Made by a program: the position numbers and the translations under genes. The notes under the pieces were generated by a model. It was not told the DNA's origin, made no database searches, and saw only the letters and a list, made by a program, of their open reading frames with translations. Shown one piece after another: positions 9,601 to 17,910 of a DNA stretch of 64,000 nt. The DNA comes from Fluviicola taffensis DSM 16823 (GTDB lineage Bacteria; Bacteroidota; Bacteroidia; Flavobacteriales_D; Crocinitomicaceae): the NCBI RefSeq assembly GCF_000194605.1, contig NC_015321.1, positions 4,154,001 through 4,218,000 on the forward strand, read 5' to 3'. Numbering within the stretch: the stretch's first letter is position 1; each line of letters begins with the position of its first letter.

Positions 9601-10003
9601 TTGTTCTATTGACCAAAAAACAGGTGTCTTGAAGTTCTCAGGAGCAAATAACGAATGTGTTATTATACGAAATGGGGAAATCATAGAATTGAAGCCAAAC
9701 AAACAACCAATCGGCCAATTCATTGATGCAAAACCTTTCCACCAACAAGAGTATCAATTAGAGCATAATGATTGTGTATATCTGTATACCGATGGATATG
9801 TAGATCAGTTTGGTGGAGATCGTTTGAAAAAATTCAAATCAAGACCTTTCAAGGTACTTCTTTCTACCATCTATCATTTGAGTATGGAAGAGCAATACAC
9901 CGAAATTCAACAAAATTTTGATACTTGGAAACACGATGTTGATCAAGTAGACGACGTTTGCGTATTTGCAGTAAAATATATAAAAACATCACATGAAAGC
10001 TAA
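6692..10003 (+). CDS. Sensor-type SpoIIE phosphatase with Reg_prop/Y_Y_Y sensor region
   Basis: A 1103-residue signalling protein. It has a signal peptide (residues 1-23, ending in STAQ), then about 650 residues of beta-propeller-like repeats (recurring VWIGANDGLF- and LWLCLGNGIQ-type strands), and a Y_Y_Y domain at about 690-775 (FSYKLEGFSDQWSQWS). One membrane helix follows at about 787-808, then a coiled coil (about 815-855), and a cytoplasmic SpoIIE/PP2C-type serine phosphatase at about 865-1100 with metal-binding motifs SGDFYWA and DCTGHGVPGA. The layout is that of hybrid two-component sensors, but the output is a phosphatase rather than a kinase; such proteins usually act on anti-anti-sigma (STAS) partners, none of which is adjacent. 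The next gene overlaps its end by 11 bp and encodes a membrane protein that may be its partner. Confidence 0.88.
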   Translation: MLKNKGILLLILFTVHLAVFSTAQNITLQGRINTKHFSINEFGSAGQIWTGLQSANGDVLFGNRQDILSFNGIEWSKIKTDSEKTKKPIQENCTDTYVSKLYLASDDRVYVGRDNNFGYLDYSSKGELVYYPVFYGGTKNNIGQVWNIFELGDNSILFVAEKGLYVFKNGSYKKIEVPVAFNELECKTSCRILNGVLLTYQSKAEFKSRKEDYLYYDVVNSKLKELDLPLSIHIKNIRGSFQIDNIWYITDAKSKIFSVKNTAGNIQKWDSVPPSKFPCLSKYFVNTVAKSGNYLLVSTENNGLIIGDLSGKIIREYNLEDDLANLTVNHSFFDNDFNLWLCLGNGIQFIETGSPLSYFHKNEGVTSQIETIDFNSGIPLIGTHNGVISPQKSEFSTKLVPFGTMDEIIFDIETIKTRAGNKSMIIGYNGIFDLNTASSKHVSASYQYAIAFEKDPKDPNSIYLTLEAGLAKLKLLSTGKWEYEELVKDAGGETVSLAYLDNKIFFSIRTKGIGIYDLNTRKFKTITIPSLSKEDQNNNFYVEEFKGQVFVGTANGMFVYDERSGKIVPFEPAKAFKVKNYKNTIHRIINVNNEQLWVVVYQDKKDGKFENISGWFDKRGAKWEWKVWPLTGLKNAGLVFAAEKNPSANEVWIGANDGLFILNLDAIRKNRNSFKVQIDRLEVNGKSFLYNVAKSKKLEGLSYSQNSFKLFFHPNSFSCLGATNFSYKLEGFSDQWSQWSPLNFANFEKIPEGNYTFKVKAKSAYGIESEVLTYEIVVLPPWYRTVWAYVFYVILLIFLIYLVVQLSTQRVKSQNLKLEGIVQERTKEIAEQNHQLEIQKEEITAKTMDILDSIHYAKRIQSTILPTHTRLNELFKQHFVFYRPKDIVSGDFYWAREVQGKVIFSAVDCTGHGVPGALVSIVGNNGLLRAINEFKLTEPSEILDKLREIVINAFRAEGQADVKDGMDIALCSIDQKTGVLKFSGANNECVIIRNGEIIELKPNKQPIGQFIDAKPFHQQEYQLEHNDCVYLYTDGYVDQFGGDRLKKFKSRPFKVLLSTIYHLSMEEQYTEIQQNFDTWKHDVDQVDDVCVFAVKYIKTSHES

Positions 10004-10511
10004 ATGGCCTGCATTATTGGCTTGGGCTTTCCTCGCACTACTTATTCTACTTTTCTTAGGTTGGATCGAGTTTTCTTGGAAATTGACCAAAGTACTCCCC
10101 TTTTTTATTACTTGCTTGTTCTTGTTTTTTCAGGTATTAACAATCAGCAAAATAAACTCTGGAACATTCCGAATCATTAATCGAGGATTATTGATTGCAC
10201 AGGTACTACTGCTTGGATTCTTTTTGCTTTCAATGGTCGAAATTCGTTCAATTTGGAAAATAAACATGCTCTTACTTCTTGCAGCGACACATATTTATTT
10301 ACTGGATCTCAATAATCGCTATATCCAAACCAGGGTGTTTTCAAAATGGCTTTTGCTGTTCCTTTTAGTAATTAGCTTGGTGGCTTTCTTGTTTGTTCAG
10401 CAATCGCCCTATTTAATGAATGTGGGATTCACTAGCGCTATAATCTCTGGCTTGGTTGTTTTGATGAATATCTTTTTGTTTAATCCAAAGAAAGAAGGTT
10501 CAAGCGACTAA
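9993..10511 (+). CDS. Multi-spanning membrane protein, unknown
   Basis: A 172-residue, very hydrophobic protein with about five predicted membrane segments (roughly 7-24, 34-49, 66-81, 87-104, 117-134 and possibly 140-162). I recognise no family. It starts 11 bp before the end of the SpoIIE-type phosphatase gene, so the two are almost certainly cotranslated. A physical link to the membrane-anchored phosphatase is inference from this overlap. No signal peptide separate from the first helix, no conserved charged motif. Confidence 0.7.
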   Translation: MKAKWPALLAWAFLALLILLFLGWIEFSWKLTKVLPFFITCLFLFFQVLTISKINSGTFRIINRGLLIAQVLLLGFFLLSMVEIRSIWKINMLLLLAATHIYLLDLNNRYIQTRVFSKWLLLFLLVISLVAFLFVQQSPYLMNVGFTSAIISGLVVLMNIFLFNPKKEGSSD

Positions 10512-10590
10512 TTAGTCTGGACTTGAGTTAGAATCTCTATACAAAGCGTTGTTTCGTTTTCGTATTATTGGAAGATAAAATAACATAATT

Positions 10591-11352
10591 ATGAGTCAAT
10601 TACAAGTAACTCAAGAAAAGTATATTTATAAGTACTTTCCAATAAATGAATTTCTATTTCGCGTTTTAATAAATAACGAATTGTTTTTTGCTAATCCATT
10701 TAATTTTAATGATCCCTTTGATTGTCAATTTCAACTTAATCTAATAGAAGGCTCAGAAGCGGAACAAGAATGGAATCGAAATTTAGATTCAGTTTTGACT
10801 GAGTCCGATCATCTTTTGATAGACCGACTTAACTTGAGAAATAATTTAGCATCAGGTTTAACTCCACATTTTATTGAAGGAGTATCTAAACTGATTGGAG
10901 TAACATGCTTTTCAGAAAAACCAGATAATTTTTTAATGTGGTCTCATTATGGTGCAAGTCATTCTGGAGTTTGTTTAAAATTTGATTGGAGAATGCATAA
11001 AGAATATTTTCAAGGAACACGCGTTGTTTACGAAGACAATTTGCCCGTTGCAGAATATTCATCGAGTCAAGGGTTTCAAGATCAAATTCCAAGAATTGTT
11101 CTAACTAAATTAACCCATTGGTCATATGAAAATGAGGTCCGATCAGTTATTACTACTGAAAACAACAAAAGAACACCTTCCTTTAATCCTAAATCACTTT
11201 CTGGAGTCATATTCGGAGATAAAACAAATAATACAGATATTGAGCTTATAAAGAGAATTATCGCATTACATGGTGAATATTCCAATATTGAATTTTATAA
11301 AGCCAATTTACTTAGAACGGAAAGTCGAATTAATATCTCTAAGTTAGAGTGA
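10591..11352 (+). CDS. DUF2971 family protein
   Basis: A 253-residue DUF2971 protein. Typical family features are the N-terminal LFFANPFNFNDPFDCQ (about 31-46), the central CFSEKPDNFLMWSHYGASHSGVCLKFD (about 107-133; key residues Cys107, Trp118, His120 and Gly127) and the WSYENEVR motif at about 174-181. The function is not established; family members often occur in accessory regions and some have been linked to phage defence, but nothing around this gene supports that here. It stands alone, 79 bp after the membrane protein and convergent with the NlpC/P60 gene. Confidence 0.8.
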   Translation: MSQLQVTQEKYIYKYFPINEFLFRVLINNELFFANPFNFNDPFDCQFQLNLIEGSEAEQEWNRNLDSVLTESDHLLIDRLNLRNNLASGLTPHFIEGVSKLIGVTCFSEKPDNFLMWSHYGASHSGVCLKFDWRMHKEYFQGTRVVYEDNLPVAEYSSSQGFQDQIPRIVLTKLTHWSYENEVRSVITTENNKRTPSFNPKSLSGVIFGDKTNNTDIELIKRIIALHGEYSNIEFYKANLLRTESRINISKLE

Positions 11353-11398
11353 AGTAAATCTTAAAAAACTATGTGATCTATGTTCCTATGTGGTTTAA

Positions 11399-12304
11399 TC
11401 ATTCTCCTTTCACATACGTCCCGATCGCATAAAGCCGCTTCAACCAGTATTCCGAATCTTCAATATTTGTAATGATTACACCTTTACTTGAACTCGCATG
11501 AATCATCGTCAAAGGTTCTCCTTTTGCAGAAATGACGATTCCTACGTGTGAAATACCTGATCCATTATTAAAGAACACCAAATCTCCTTTTTGCGCATTC
11601 TTCTGCTTCACTTTCACCGAAGAATTGTATTGATCTTCTGCTCTGCGACTTAAAGTAACTTTAAATTCTTTCATCACAAATGAAGTAAATCCACTACAAT
11701 CAAAACCTTTTGAATCTACGCCAGCCCATTTGTATGGCACTCCCAACTGTTTCTTAGCGATTTTTACAATTTCTTCTCGTTCCACAGACGTTGCAACTGT
11801 TTCTTTGACTTCTGGCGCATCAACTACTGGAGCGTTAATTTCCCCAGGGACATCTAAATCTGGAATACGATCAAATAAGCCAAACAAAATTTGTTGGATT
11901 TCATCGTATTTGGCTTGTTTCCCTTCCGATTTGTAATTCAAAGCCTTCTTAACCAAATCTCTTTTTAATTGAGCTACATGATTCAAATGCGTATTGAAAA
12001 CTTTAATCCCTTCAGGGGTTGATAAAACATTGCTAAATAATTCTCGGGCTTCTTGTAAGGCTTTCGGATGAATTTGTCCCCACAGTCCTCTATCAGCTAA
12101 TTGAAACAAAGCCAAACTCTTATAGAATTCAGGTTTATACGAATAATCATAATCAGGTTGATCCAACAAATTATTCGCTTTCCGAAAAACCATTTTATAA
12201 TGTCCTTGATCATACAAGACTTCCAATTTATCCAATGCCTTCACTTGTCCGAATAAACTTAGTGAACTAAAACATAAAACTCCTAATATCAATAAACCTT
12301 TCAT
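11399..12304 (-). CDS. NlpC/P60 (C40) cell-wall peptidase
   Basis: A secreted peptidoglycan endopeptidase, 301 residues. A signal peptide covers residues 1-20 (GVLCFSSLSLFGQ). Residues 21-145 form a helical region that looks TPR-like. The C40 domain at about 178-300 contains the catalytic Cys203 in KGFDCSGF, His253 in ISHVGIV and the third polar residue His269 in MIHASS. NlpC/P60 enzymes cut the gamma-D-glutamyl bond of stem peptides. The start is an ATG at a clear signal peptide. It faces the DUF2971 gene convergently and diverges from the downstream protease gene; no terminator stem is obvious. Confidence 0.9.
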   Translation of the reverse strand: MKGLLILGVLCFSSLSLFGQVKALDKLEVLYDQGHYKMVFRKANNLLDQPDYDYSYKPEFYKSLALFQLADRGLWGQIHPKALQEARELFSNVLSTPEGIKVFNTHLNHVAQLKRDLVKKALNYKSEGKQAKYDEIQQILFGLFDRIPDLDVPGEINAPVVDAPEVKETVATSVEREEIVKIAKKQLGVPYKWAGVDSKGFDCSGFTSFVMKEFKVTLSRRAEDQYNSSVKVKQKNAQKGDLVFFNNGSGISHVGIVISAKGEPLTMIHASSSKGVIITNIEDSEYWLKRLYAIGTYVKGE

Positions 12305-12497
12305 GTACCTTCTATAGAACTATTCGACTTAAAAATACGAAAAGACCTTCTTTTCAGTCGAAATAAAAGACCAACATTTCATTGTTCGTAACTAGCCTAT
12401 CAAATTACCTTTTTTTAACAAGAATCTAGCGCTTCGGAAATTTCGAACAAGTTGATTGAACGTTTTATCATTATATTAGTATTCTCAAGAAAATTGT

Positions 12498-14111
12498 ATG
12501 AAGTATTATAGCGTTATTCTGATCTTACTCGTAAGTATCAATTCATTTTTTGCATCTGCACAAAAAACACCTACAGACCCAAGAGTTCCTACAAATGGTC
12601 AACGTCTAGATGAAATCTTCATGTATATCAACAAATTGTATGTTGATCCAGTTAATGACAAGGAGTTAATGGACGCTGCGATTATTTCGATGCTTGAAAA
12701 ATTAGATCCTCATACTGTTTATATTCCAAAAGACGAAGTTGAAGCAGCAAATGTGGCTATCGATGGGAGTTTCGTAGGGATTGGTGTTCGCTTCCAAATA
12801 TTGAAAGACACATTGATGGTTGTTGAAACAATTGCAGGCGGACCTTCTGAGAAATTAGGAATTCGCGCTGGAGATAAAATCGTCATGATTGATGGACAAA
12901 ATGTAGCTGGTATTGGTCTGAAAAATACCCAAGTTCGCGAAAAATTATTAGGTGAAGCGGGTACGAAAGTTCGAGTTGATATTCTAAGAAAAGCTCAGAA
13001 AAAACAAATAAACTATGTGATTACTCGAGATAAAGTTCCAGTGAACTCAGTAGATTGTGCTTACTTAGTTACCCCGAAAATTGGTTATTTGAAACTAACT
13101 TCCTTTTCAAGAACTTCTCATGATGAAATCAAAAAAGGCTTGGAAAAACTGAAAGCTCAAGGAATGGAAAGTTTGATTTTAGATTTACAAGGTAATGGCG
13201 GTGGATTATTATATGCAGCTCAGCTAATTGCTGATGAATTACTTTCAGACGATAAATTAATTGTTTATTCAGAAGGTCGCTCACAGCCACGTCAAGATTT
13301 GAACGCTGGAAGAAGTGGTTCTTGGGAAAAAGGAAAAGTGGTTATTTTGATTGACGATAATTCTGCTTCTGCATCTGAAATTCTTTCTGGAGCTGTTCAA
13401 GATTGGGATCGTGGATTAATTGTTGGTCGAAGAAGTTATGGAAAAGGGTTGGTTCAAAGACCAATTGATTTATCGGACGGCTCTCAAATGCGCCTGACAA
13501 TCGCTCGATACTTCACTCCTTCTGGTCGATTTATTCAACGATCTTACGAAAATATTGATGATTACAAAAACGAGTACATGAGACGATTCATGCACGGTGA
13601 GTTTTCTCATATTGACAGTATCAAGCTTCCAGATTCATTGAAATTTGAAACACGAATTACAAAAAGACCAGTTTATGGTGGAGGTGGAATTATGCCCGAT
13701 TTCTTCGTTCCAATTGATACTTCAGAAATTACAGATTTGTACCGAAAAGTAGTTCAAAACGGTTCTTATGGAAGCTTCCCTTTGTCTTTTGTTGATAAAA
13801 ATAGAGATGAATTGAATAAGAAATATGAAAGTATCGATCAGTTTATCACCAACTTTAAAGTAGATAAAAAGTTAATGGATGAGTTTTTTGATTTTGTCAA
13901 AAAGGAAAACAAAGATTTTGAGTTCAAAGAAGATGAATACAAAATTAGTAAAGAGATTATGGAATTAAGATTAAAAGCAACGATTGCTAATGATCTTTTT
14001 GGAATTGAAGCATTTTATAAAATTTACAATCAAAAGAACGAAATTCTTCAAAAGGCAATCCAATTGCTTGAAACAAAAGAATACGATAAACAAAAACTCG
14101 CAATGAATTAA
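12498..14111 (+). CDS. ctpA: Carboxy-terminal processing protease (S41)
   Basis: A periplasmic or outer-envelope tail-specific protease, 537 residues. It has a signal peptide (1-21, ending FASAQ), a PDZ domain at about 88-170 (GSFVGIGVRF ... GIRAGDKIVMIDG) and an S41 catalytic domain. The Ser/Lys dyad is inferred by alignment to Tsp: Ser291 in DDNSASASEIL and Lys316 in SYGKGLVQ, with Asp302 between them. A C-terminal extension of about 150 residues is charged and helical. Such proteases remove short C-terminal tails of envelope proteins. The DUF1573 lipoprotein gene starts 1 bp after its stop, so they are one transcript. Confidence 0.92.
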   Translation: MKYYSVILILLVSINSFFASAQKTPTDPRVPTNGQRLDEIFMYINKLYVDPVNDKELMDAAIISMLEKLDPHTVYIPKDEVEAANVAIDGSFVGIGVRFQILKDTLMVVETIAGGPSEKLGIRAGDKIVMIDGQNVAGIGLKNTQVREKLLGEAGTKVRVDILRKAQKKQINYVITRDKVPVNSVDCAYLVTPKIGYLKLTSFSRTSHDEIKKGLEKLKAQGMESLILDLQGNGGGLLYAAQLIADELLSDDKLIVYSEGRSQPRQDLNAGRSGSWEKGKVVILIDDNSASASEILSGAVQDWDRGLIVGRRSYGKGLVQRPIDLSDGSQMRLTIARYFTPSGRFIQRSYENIDDYKNEYMRRFMHGEFSHIDSIKLPDSLKFETRITKRPVYGGGGIMPDFFVPIDTSEITDLYRKVVQNGSYGSFPLSFVDKNRDELNKKYESIDQFITNFKVDKKLMDEFFDFVKKENKDFEFKEDEYKISKEIMELRLKATIANDLFGIEAFYKIYNQKNEILQKAIQLLETKEYDKQKLAMN

Positions 14112-14112
14112 G

Positions 14113-14610
14113 ATGAAAAAAAGAAGTTTATTTATTGGCCTTTTATTAGTAGGCGGACTAGTAGTAGCATGTTCAAACAACTCAGATAATACTGGAAAAG
14201 AGAGCGAATTAGTAATGGAAGTTGCGGATGATCCCGAAACAATCAAAGCAAACGAGCAAGCTCTAAAGGAATTAGAAGCACAAAAAAAAGAAGAAGCAGG
14301 GTCTATTACAATCATGAAAATCGACAAAGAAATTCATGATTTTGGAAAAGTCACTGAAGGTGTAGAAAACCATTGTACGTTCGTCGTAACAAATACTGGA
14401 AATAAACCTTTAATTCTTTCGGATGTGAAGGCCAGTTGCGGTTGTACAACACCAAGTAAACCAGAAGGTCCGATTGCTCCTGGGAAGTCAGATAAAATTG
14501 AAGTTGGTTTTAAGCCTAGCGGAAAAGGTGTGAACGAAAAAACAATTACCATTACAGCCAATACAGAACCCCGAATTACAGTGGTGAAAGTGAAGGCAGA
14601 TGTGCAATAA
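14113..14610 (+). CDS. DUF1573 domain lipoprotein
   Basis: A 165-residue predicted lipoprotein. The signal sequence ends at a lipobox LVVACSN (lipidated Cys20). After a charged linker rich in Glu, Lys and Ala, a DUF1573 domain fills about residues 75-165, with the hallmark ASCGCTTPSKPEGPIAPGKS and an Ig-like beta-sandwich pattern. The domain is common in Bacteroidota envelopes; its role is unknown. The gene begins 1 bp after the ctpA stop, so a functional link such as substrate or adaptor is possible but unproven. A terminator lies about 90 bp downstream. Confidence 0.88.
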   Translation: MKKRSLFIGLLLVGGLVVACSNNSDNTGKESELVMEVADDPETIKANEQALKELEAQKKEEAGSITIMKIDKEIHDFGKVTEGVENHCTFVVTNTGNKPLILSDVKASCGCTTPSKPEGPIAPGKSDKIEVGFKPSGKGVNEKTITITANTEPRITVVKVKADVQ

Positions 14611-14697
14611 TAAGCAGAATTTGAAAATGAAAAAGTAAATAGTTTAATGACTCTGCAACAACGAGATTCTTACTCTTTTCTATTTTAGAATATTCGT

Positions 14698-14727
14698 AAA
14701 GAGCTTGAATAATTTCAGGCTCTTTTT
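14698..14727 (+). terminator. Intrinsic terminator after ctpA-DUF1573 operon
   Basis: Stem AAAGAGC (14698-14704) with GCTCTTT (14719-14725), extended inside by a G-T pair and TGAA/TTCA, then T residues. Confidence 0.8.
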
Positions 14728-14778
14728 ACTTTATTGAAAAAACCTAAAACAATGACAATCATAAGTATAACACTAAAA

Positions 14779-14800
14779 GTGTTCACAAAGATGTGAACAC
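14779..14800. repeat. Perfect 9 bp inverted repeat
   Basis: GTGTTCACA (14779-14787) and TGTGAACAC (14792-14800) separated by 4 nt. It has no T tail, so it could be an operator or a relic hairpin rather than a terminator. It sits between two convergent genes, 56 bp from the end of the minus-strand gene. Confidence 0.5.
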
Positions 14801-14855
14801 GAGAATTCCCGAATTTGAGAATTCTAATAGAAAAAAATTACTTCTACGTTTTAAC

Positions 14856-15323
14856 TTAAAACAACTCTTTCAACGAAGCAGACTTCTTTGCATATGTTTC
14901 CAAAGCAGTTTTAGTTGACTCCTTCAGTTTACCGTACCCTATCATGATTGATGCTGCATCTTCGGTAATATTTCCGTCATATTTTAACTGTTTCGGGGCA
15001 TTTTCCTGAATCAACAATCTCAAAAAGCGATATTCGACATTCTCATCATTCGATTTAATTTCCGTTTCTAATACTTTCTTTCCTGAATTGAACAAAGCTA
15101 GTTTATCCTTAGCCGTTTTTTCAAACTGTGCAGCTTTCATCGTTAAAGCACCTTTAAACGCTTTTACTTCAGATGATTCCTTTAATTTTTGAAGTTCATC
15201 CAATTGCTTTTGTACTGTTTCTTTAGATTCACTCGCCAAAGCATTGTAAATCGACTTACGGTCCAATTGTGAATAAGCTGTCAAGCTGCTAAAAGCGATT
15301 AAAACAAAAATTAGGATTTTCAT
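14856..15323 (-). CDS. Small secreted helical protein, unknown
   Basis: A 155-residue protein with a clear signal peptide (1-18, FSSLTAYSQ). The mature part is charged and predicted almost entirely helical (KETVQKQLDELQKLKESSEVKAF and similar), with a coiled-coil character at about 33-75. I recognise no family. It is probably periplasmic. It is divergent from the Sua5/YrdC-like gene and convergent with the DUF1573 operon. No conserved catalytic residues are apparent. Confidence 0.7.
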   Translation of the reverse strand: MKILIFVLIAFSSLTAYSQLDRKSIYNALASESKETVQKQLDELQKLKESSEVKAFKGALTMKAAQFEKTAKDKLALFNSGKKVLETEIKSNDENVEYRFLRLLIQENAPKQLKYDGNITEDAASIMIGYGKLKESTKTALETYAKKSASLKELF

Positions 15324-15468
15324 GGAATTATTTTAGTGTAAAGATACTTTGTTAATTCAAAATGATGAGTTCAAAAAAGCAAAAAGTGTTCCAAATTTGA
15401 AAACTTCCTTTCATTTCACTTATCGCGATTTTTTGATTAAATTTATCAATAGAAAAAATCAAACAAAT

Positions 15469-16086
15469 ATGTTCATAGAAATTAACCCAACTAATATTGA
15501 CAATCGTCTTGTGCAGCAGGTTGTGGATGAATTGAAAAAAGGTGGGATAATCATCATTCCTACTGATGCCGTTTATGCAGTTGCATGTGATGTAATGAAC
15601 AAAAAAGGATTGGCTGAATTAGCTAAATGGAAAGATGTGAAACTCTCAAAAGCTAATTTCTCCATTATCTGTTCAGATTTAAGCGAAGTATCTGAGTATG
15701 TAAAACAACTCGATAGAAATACATTTCGTTTGTTGAAGCATTATTTACCTGGTCCATTTACCTTTATTTTAGATGCTACGAGTGAGGTCTCTAAACTCTT
15801 CGATTCAAGTAAAAAAGAAATCGGAATTCGTATTCCTGATAATAAAATTGTTCAAGCTATTGTTGAGCGATTAGGGAATCCGATGGCAGTAACATCACTT
15901 CATGATTCAGAAGATGAAATTATGGAATATTTCGTAGATCCAGCTTCTATTTATGAGCGTTACGACGATGAAGTAGCCATCATTATTGATGGTGGTCCAG
16001 GAAAGCTAGATGCATCAACCATTGTTGATTGCACGAATGGAAATGCGGAAATTATCCGTCAAGGAGTTGGTCAAATAGATTTATGA
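15469..16086 (+). CDS. Sua5/YrdC/YciO-type threonylcarbamoyl-AMP synthase-like protein
   Basis: A 205-residue YrdC-fold protein, probably making threonylcarbamoyl-AMP for the t6A modification of tRNA, or a YciO-type paralogue. Typical segments are GGIIIIPTDAVYAVACDVMNKKG (about 24-46), the KWKDVKLSKANFSIICSDL region, the LLKHYLPGPFTFILDA motif, and the GIRIPDNKIVQ and VTSLHDSEDE motifs. I chose the ATG at 15469: the reading frame is open 40 codons further upstream, but that part does not look like the family N-terminus. It ends with ATGA overlapping the start of the amidotransferase gene. YciO versus TsaC cannot be settled by eye. Confidence 0.82.
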   Translation: MFIEINPTNIDNRLVQQVVDELKKGGIIIIPTDAVYAVACDVMNKKGLAELAKWKDVKLSKANFSIICSDLSEVSEYVKQLDRNTFRLLKHYLPGPFTFILDATSEVSKLFDSSKKEIGIRIPDNKIVQAIVERLGNPMAVTSLHDSEDEIMEYFVDPASIYERYDDEVAIIIDGGPGKLDASTIVDCTNGNAEIIRQGVGQIDL

Positions 16087-16649
16087 TTGTCATTATCGAT
16101 TGTGGAAGTTCTAAAACACCTTTGATCGAATCAATTGTGTATGAATTCATGGACACACGAGTTGTTCCACTTTTTGAATTTCAGCGAGAACAACATTCGG
16201 ATGCACTTGGCTTTGTAATCTCTGGCGCTCCAATTCTAATCACAGAAGTCGATATCGAACCCTATTTGAAGCAATTTGAATGGTTAAAATTGGAAGAGAA
16301 ACCCGTTTTAGGAATCTGTTTTGGTCATCAAATGCTTGGATTAACGTTTGGAGCTCTTTCGAATAGACAACGAGAAGACCGCGACTGGCAAATCATCGAA
16401 GTCATTGTAGATTGTCCCCTTTTCGAAAAACTTCCTGTTGAAATTGAATTGATGGAAGATCATTGTGAAGCTATTAGTATTCCAAAAGATTTCATCCATG
16501 TTGCAGTTTCTGATGCCACTGTCAATGAAGGAATGATGCATCAGAACAAACCGTTTTATGGAATTCAATTCCACCCAGAAGTATCTGGAAACCATGGAGC
16601 CATTATTCTTGAAAACTTTGTTCATATTTGTGAGCAACATTCGAAATAG
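16083..16649 (+). CDS. Class I glutamine amidotransferase
   Basis: A 188-residue stand-alone GATase1 domain of the GuaA/PabA type. The catalytic triad is visible: Cys79 in GICFGHQ, His164 and Glu166 in GIQFHPEVSG. It starts at ATG 16083 in an ATGA overlap with the Sua5/YrdC stop, giving the expected N-terminus MIVIIDCGSS; the frame is open a little further upstream but without family sequence. No synthase partner domain is attached, and none lies next to it. The acceptor of the ammonia, or whether it acts as a peptidase instead, is unknown. Coupling to the Sua5-like gene is seen, its meaning is not. Confidence 0.85.
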   Translation: MIVIIDCGSSKTPLIESIVYEFMDTRVVPLFEFQREQHSDALGFVISGAPILITEVDIEPYLKQFEWLKLEEKPVLGICFGHQMLGLTFGALSNRQREDRDWQIIEVIVDCPLFEKLPVEIELMEDHCEAISIPKDFIHVAVSDATVNEGMMHQNKPFYGIQFHPEVSGNHGAIILENFVHICEQHSK

Positions 16650-16677
16650 TAGAATAATAATTCCCGACTTTTGAGGT

Positions 16678-17910
16678 ATGGTATTGAATAGAGTTTGGAT
16701 TGGAATGTTTGTCATTGCAATCGTAATGGGTTTTTCGAAGCTTCTATTTTGGCAGGATACATTTATTCTTCAAAAAATGATGGATGCGTTTTTTGAAGCT
16801 GCAAAATCAGCTTTTGAATTAGCTCTTTACATGACAGGCATTATATCCTTATGGATGGGACTAATGAAAATCGGGGAAGACAGTGGTGCTGTAAACATCA
16901 TGTCAAGAATGGTTTATCCTCTGTTTTCAAAGTTATTTCCTGAAATTCCAAAAGATCACCCAGCGATGGGGAGCATCATGCTGAATTTTTCAGCAAATAT
17001 GTTAGGTTTAGATAATGCTGCAACTCCAGCAGGACTGAGAGCAATGCAACAACTTCAAGAAATCAATACAGAAAAAGACAAGGCTTCAAATGCACAAATC
17101 ATGTTTATGGTTCTGAATGCATCAGGCCTTACAATTATTCCAGTTTCTATAATTGCTGCCCGTGCAGCTGGAAATAGTACTAACCCAACTTCTGTTTTCA
17201 TTCCAATACTTTTAACTACCTATTTTGCAACTTTAGGAGGCTTGATTTTTGTAGCTATACGCCAAAAAATTAACCTGTTTCAAAAGAATATCCTCCTTTA
17301 TATTGGAGGGTTAACTAGCTTAATTATTGCCTTACTTTATTACTTGAATACACATCCAGAACAAATTGATACAATCTCTCGAGTTCTAAGCACTACAATA
17401 ATTTTCGGTTTTATTACTTTCTTTATTGTCATGGCTCTTAAGTCAAAAATTCAAGCTTATGAATCATTTATTGAAGGAGCAAAAGGAGGCTTTCAAATCT
17501 CATTAAACATACTACCTTATCTAGTTGCCATGCTCTGTGCTGTTGCATTATTCAAATCTTGTGGAGCATTGGAAGACTTTATGAATAGTTTGAAGTGGTT
17601 TTTAATGGCATGTGGGGTGAGAGCCTTAGAATTTGTTGATGCACTCCCTGTAATCTTAATGAAGCCCTTCTCTGGATCTGGTGCACGTGGATTAATGGTT
17701 GAAAATATGGCCACTTTTGGGCCTGATTCTTTTGTAAGCAATTTATCTGCAACTTTTCAAGGAAGTACTGAAACTACTTTTTACGTTTTATCCGTATATT
17801 TCGGTTCAGTGGGAATCAAAAAAACACGTTATGCAGCAACCGCAGGGTTATTCTGTGATTTAGTTGGTGCTGTAGCTGCGATTCTGATTGCTTATCTATT
17901 TTTCGCATAA
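16678..17910 (+). CDS. SpmA-SpmB type nucleoside-recognition (Gate) membrane protein
   Basis: A 410-residue inner-membrane protein with two Gate/nucleoside-recognition domains, equal to a fusion of spore maturation proteins SpmA (about 1-200) and SpmB (about 215-410). The SpmA hallmark NMLGLDNAATPAGLRAMQQL lies at about 106-125, and the SpmB-like part has VILMKPFSGSGARGLM and the closing segment FYVLSVYFGSVGIKKTRYA. About eight to ten membrane helices are apparent. The organism is not a spore former by any sign here; in Bacteroidota the fused form is common and its transport role is not known. The next gene abuts directly (TAA then ATG). Confidence 0.87.
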   Translation: MVLNRVWIGMFVIAIVMGFSKLLFWQDTFILQKMMDAFFEAAKSAFELALYMTGIISLWMGLMKIGEDSGAVNIMSRMVYPLFSKLFPEIPKDHPAMGSIMLNFSANMLGLDNAATPAGLRAMQQLQEINTEKDKASNAQIMFMVLNASGLTIIPVSIIAARAAGNSTNPTSVFIPILLTTYFATLGGLIFVAIRQKINLFQKNILLYIGGLTSLIIALLYYLNTHPEQIDTISRVLSTTIIFGFITFFIVMALKSKIQAYESFIEGAKGGFQISLNILPYLVAMLCAVALFKSCGALEDFMNSLKWFLMACGVRALEFVDALPVILMKPFSGSGARGLMVENMATFGPDSFVSNLSATFQGSTETTFYVLSVYFGSVGIKKTRYAATAGLFCDLVGAVAAILIAYLFFA

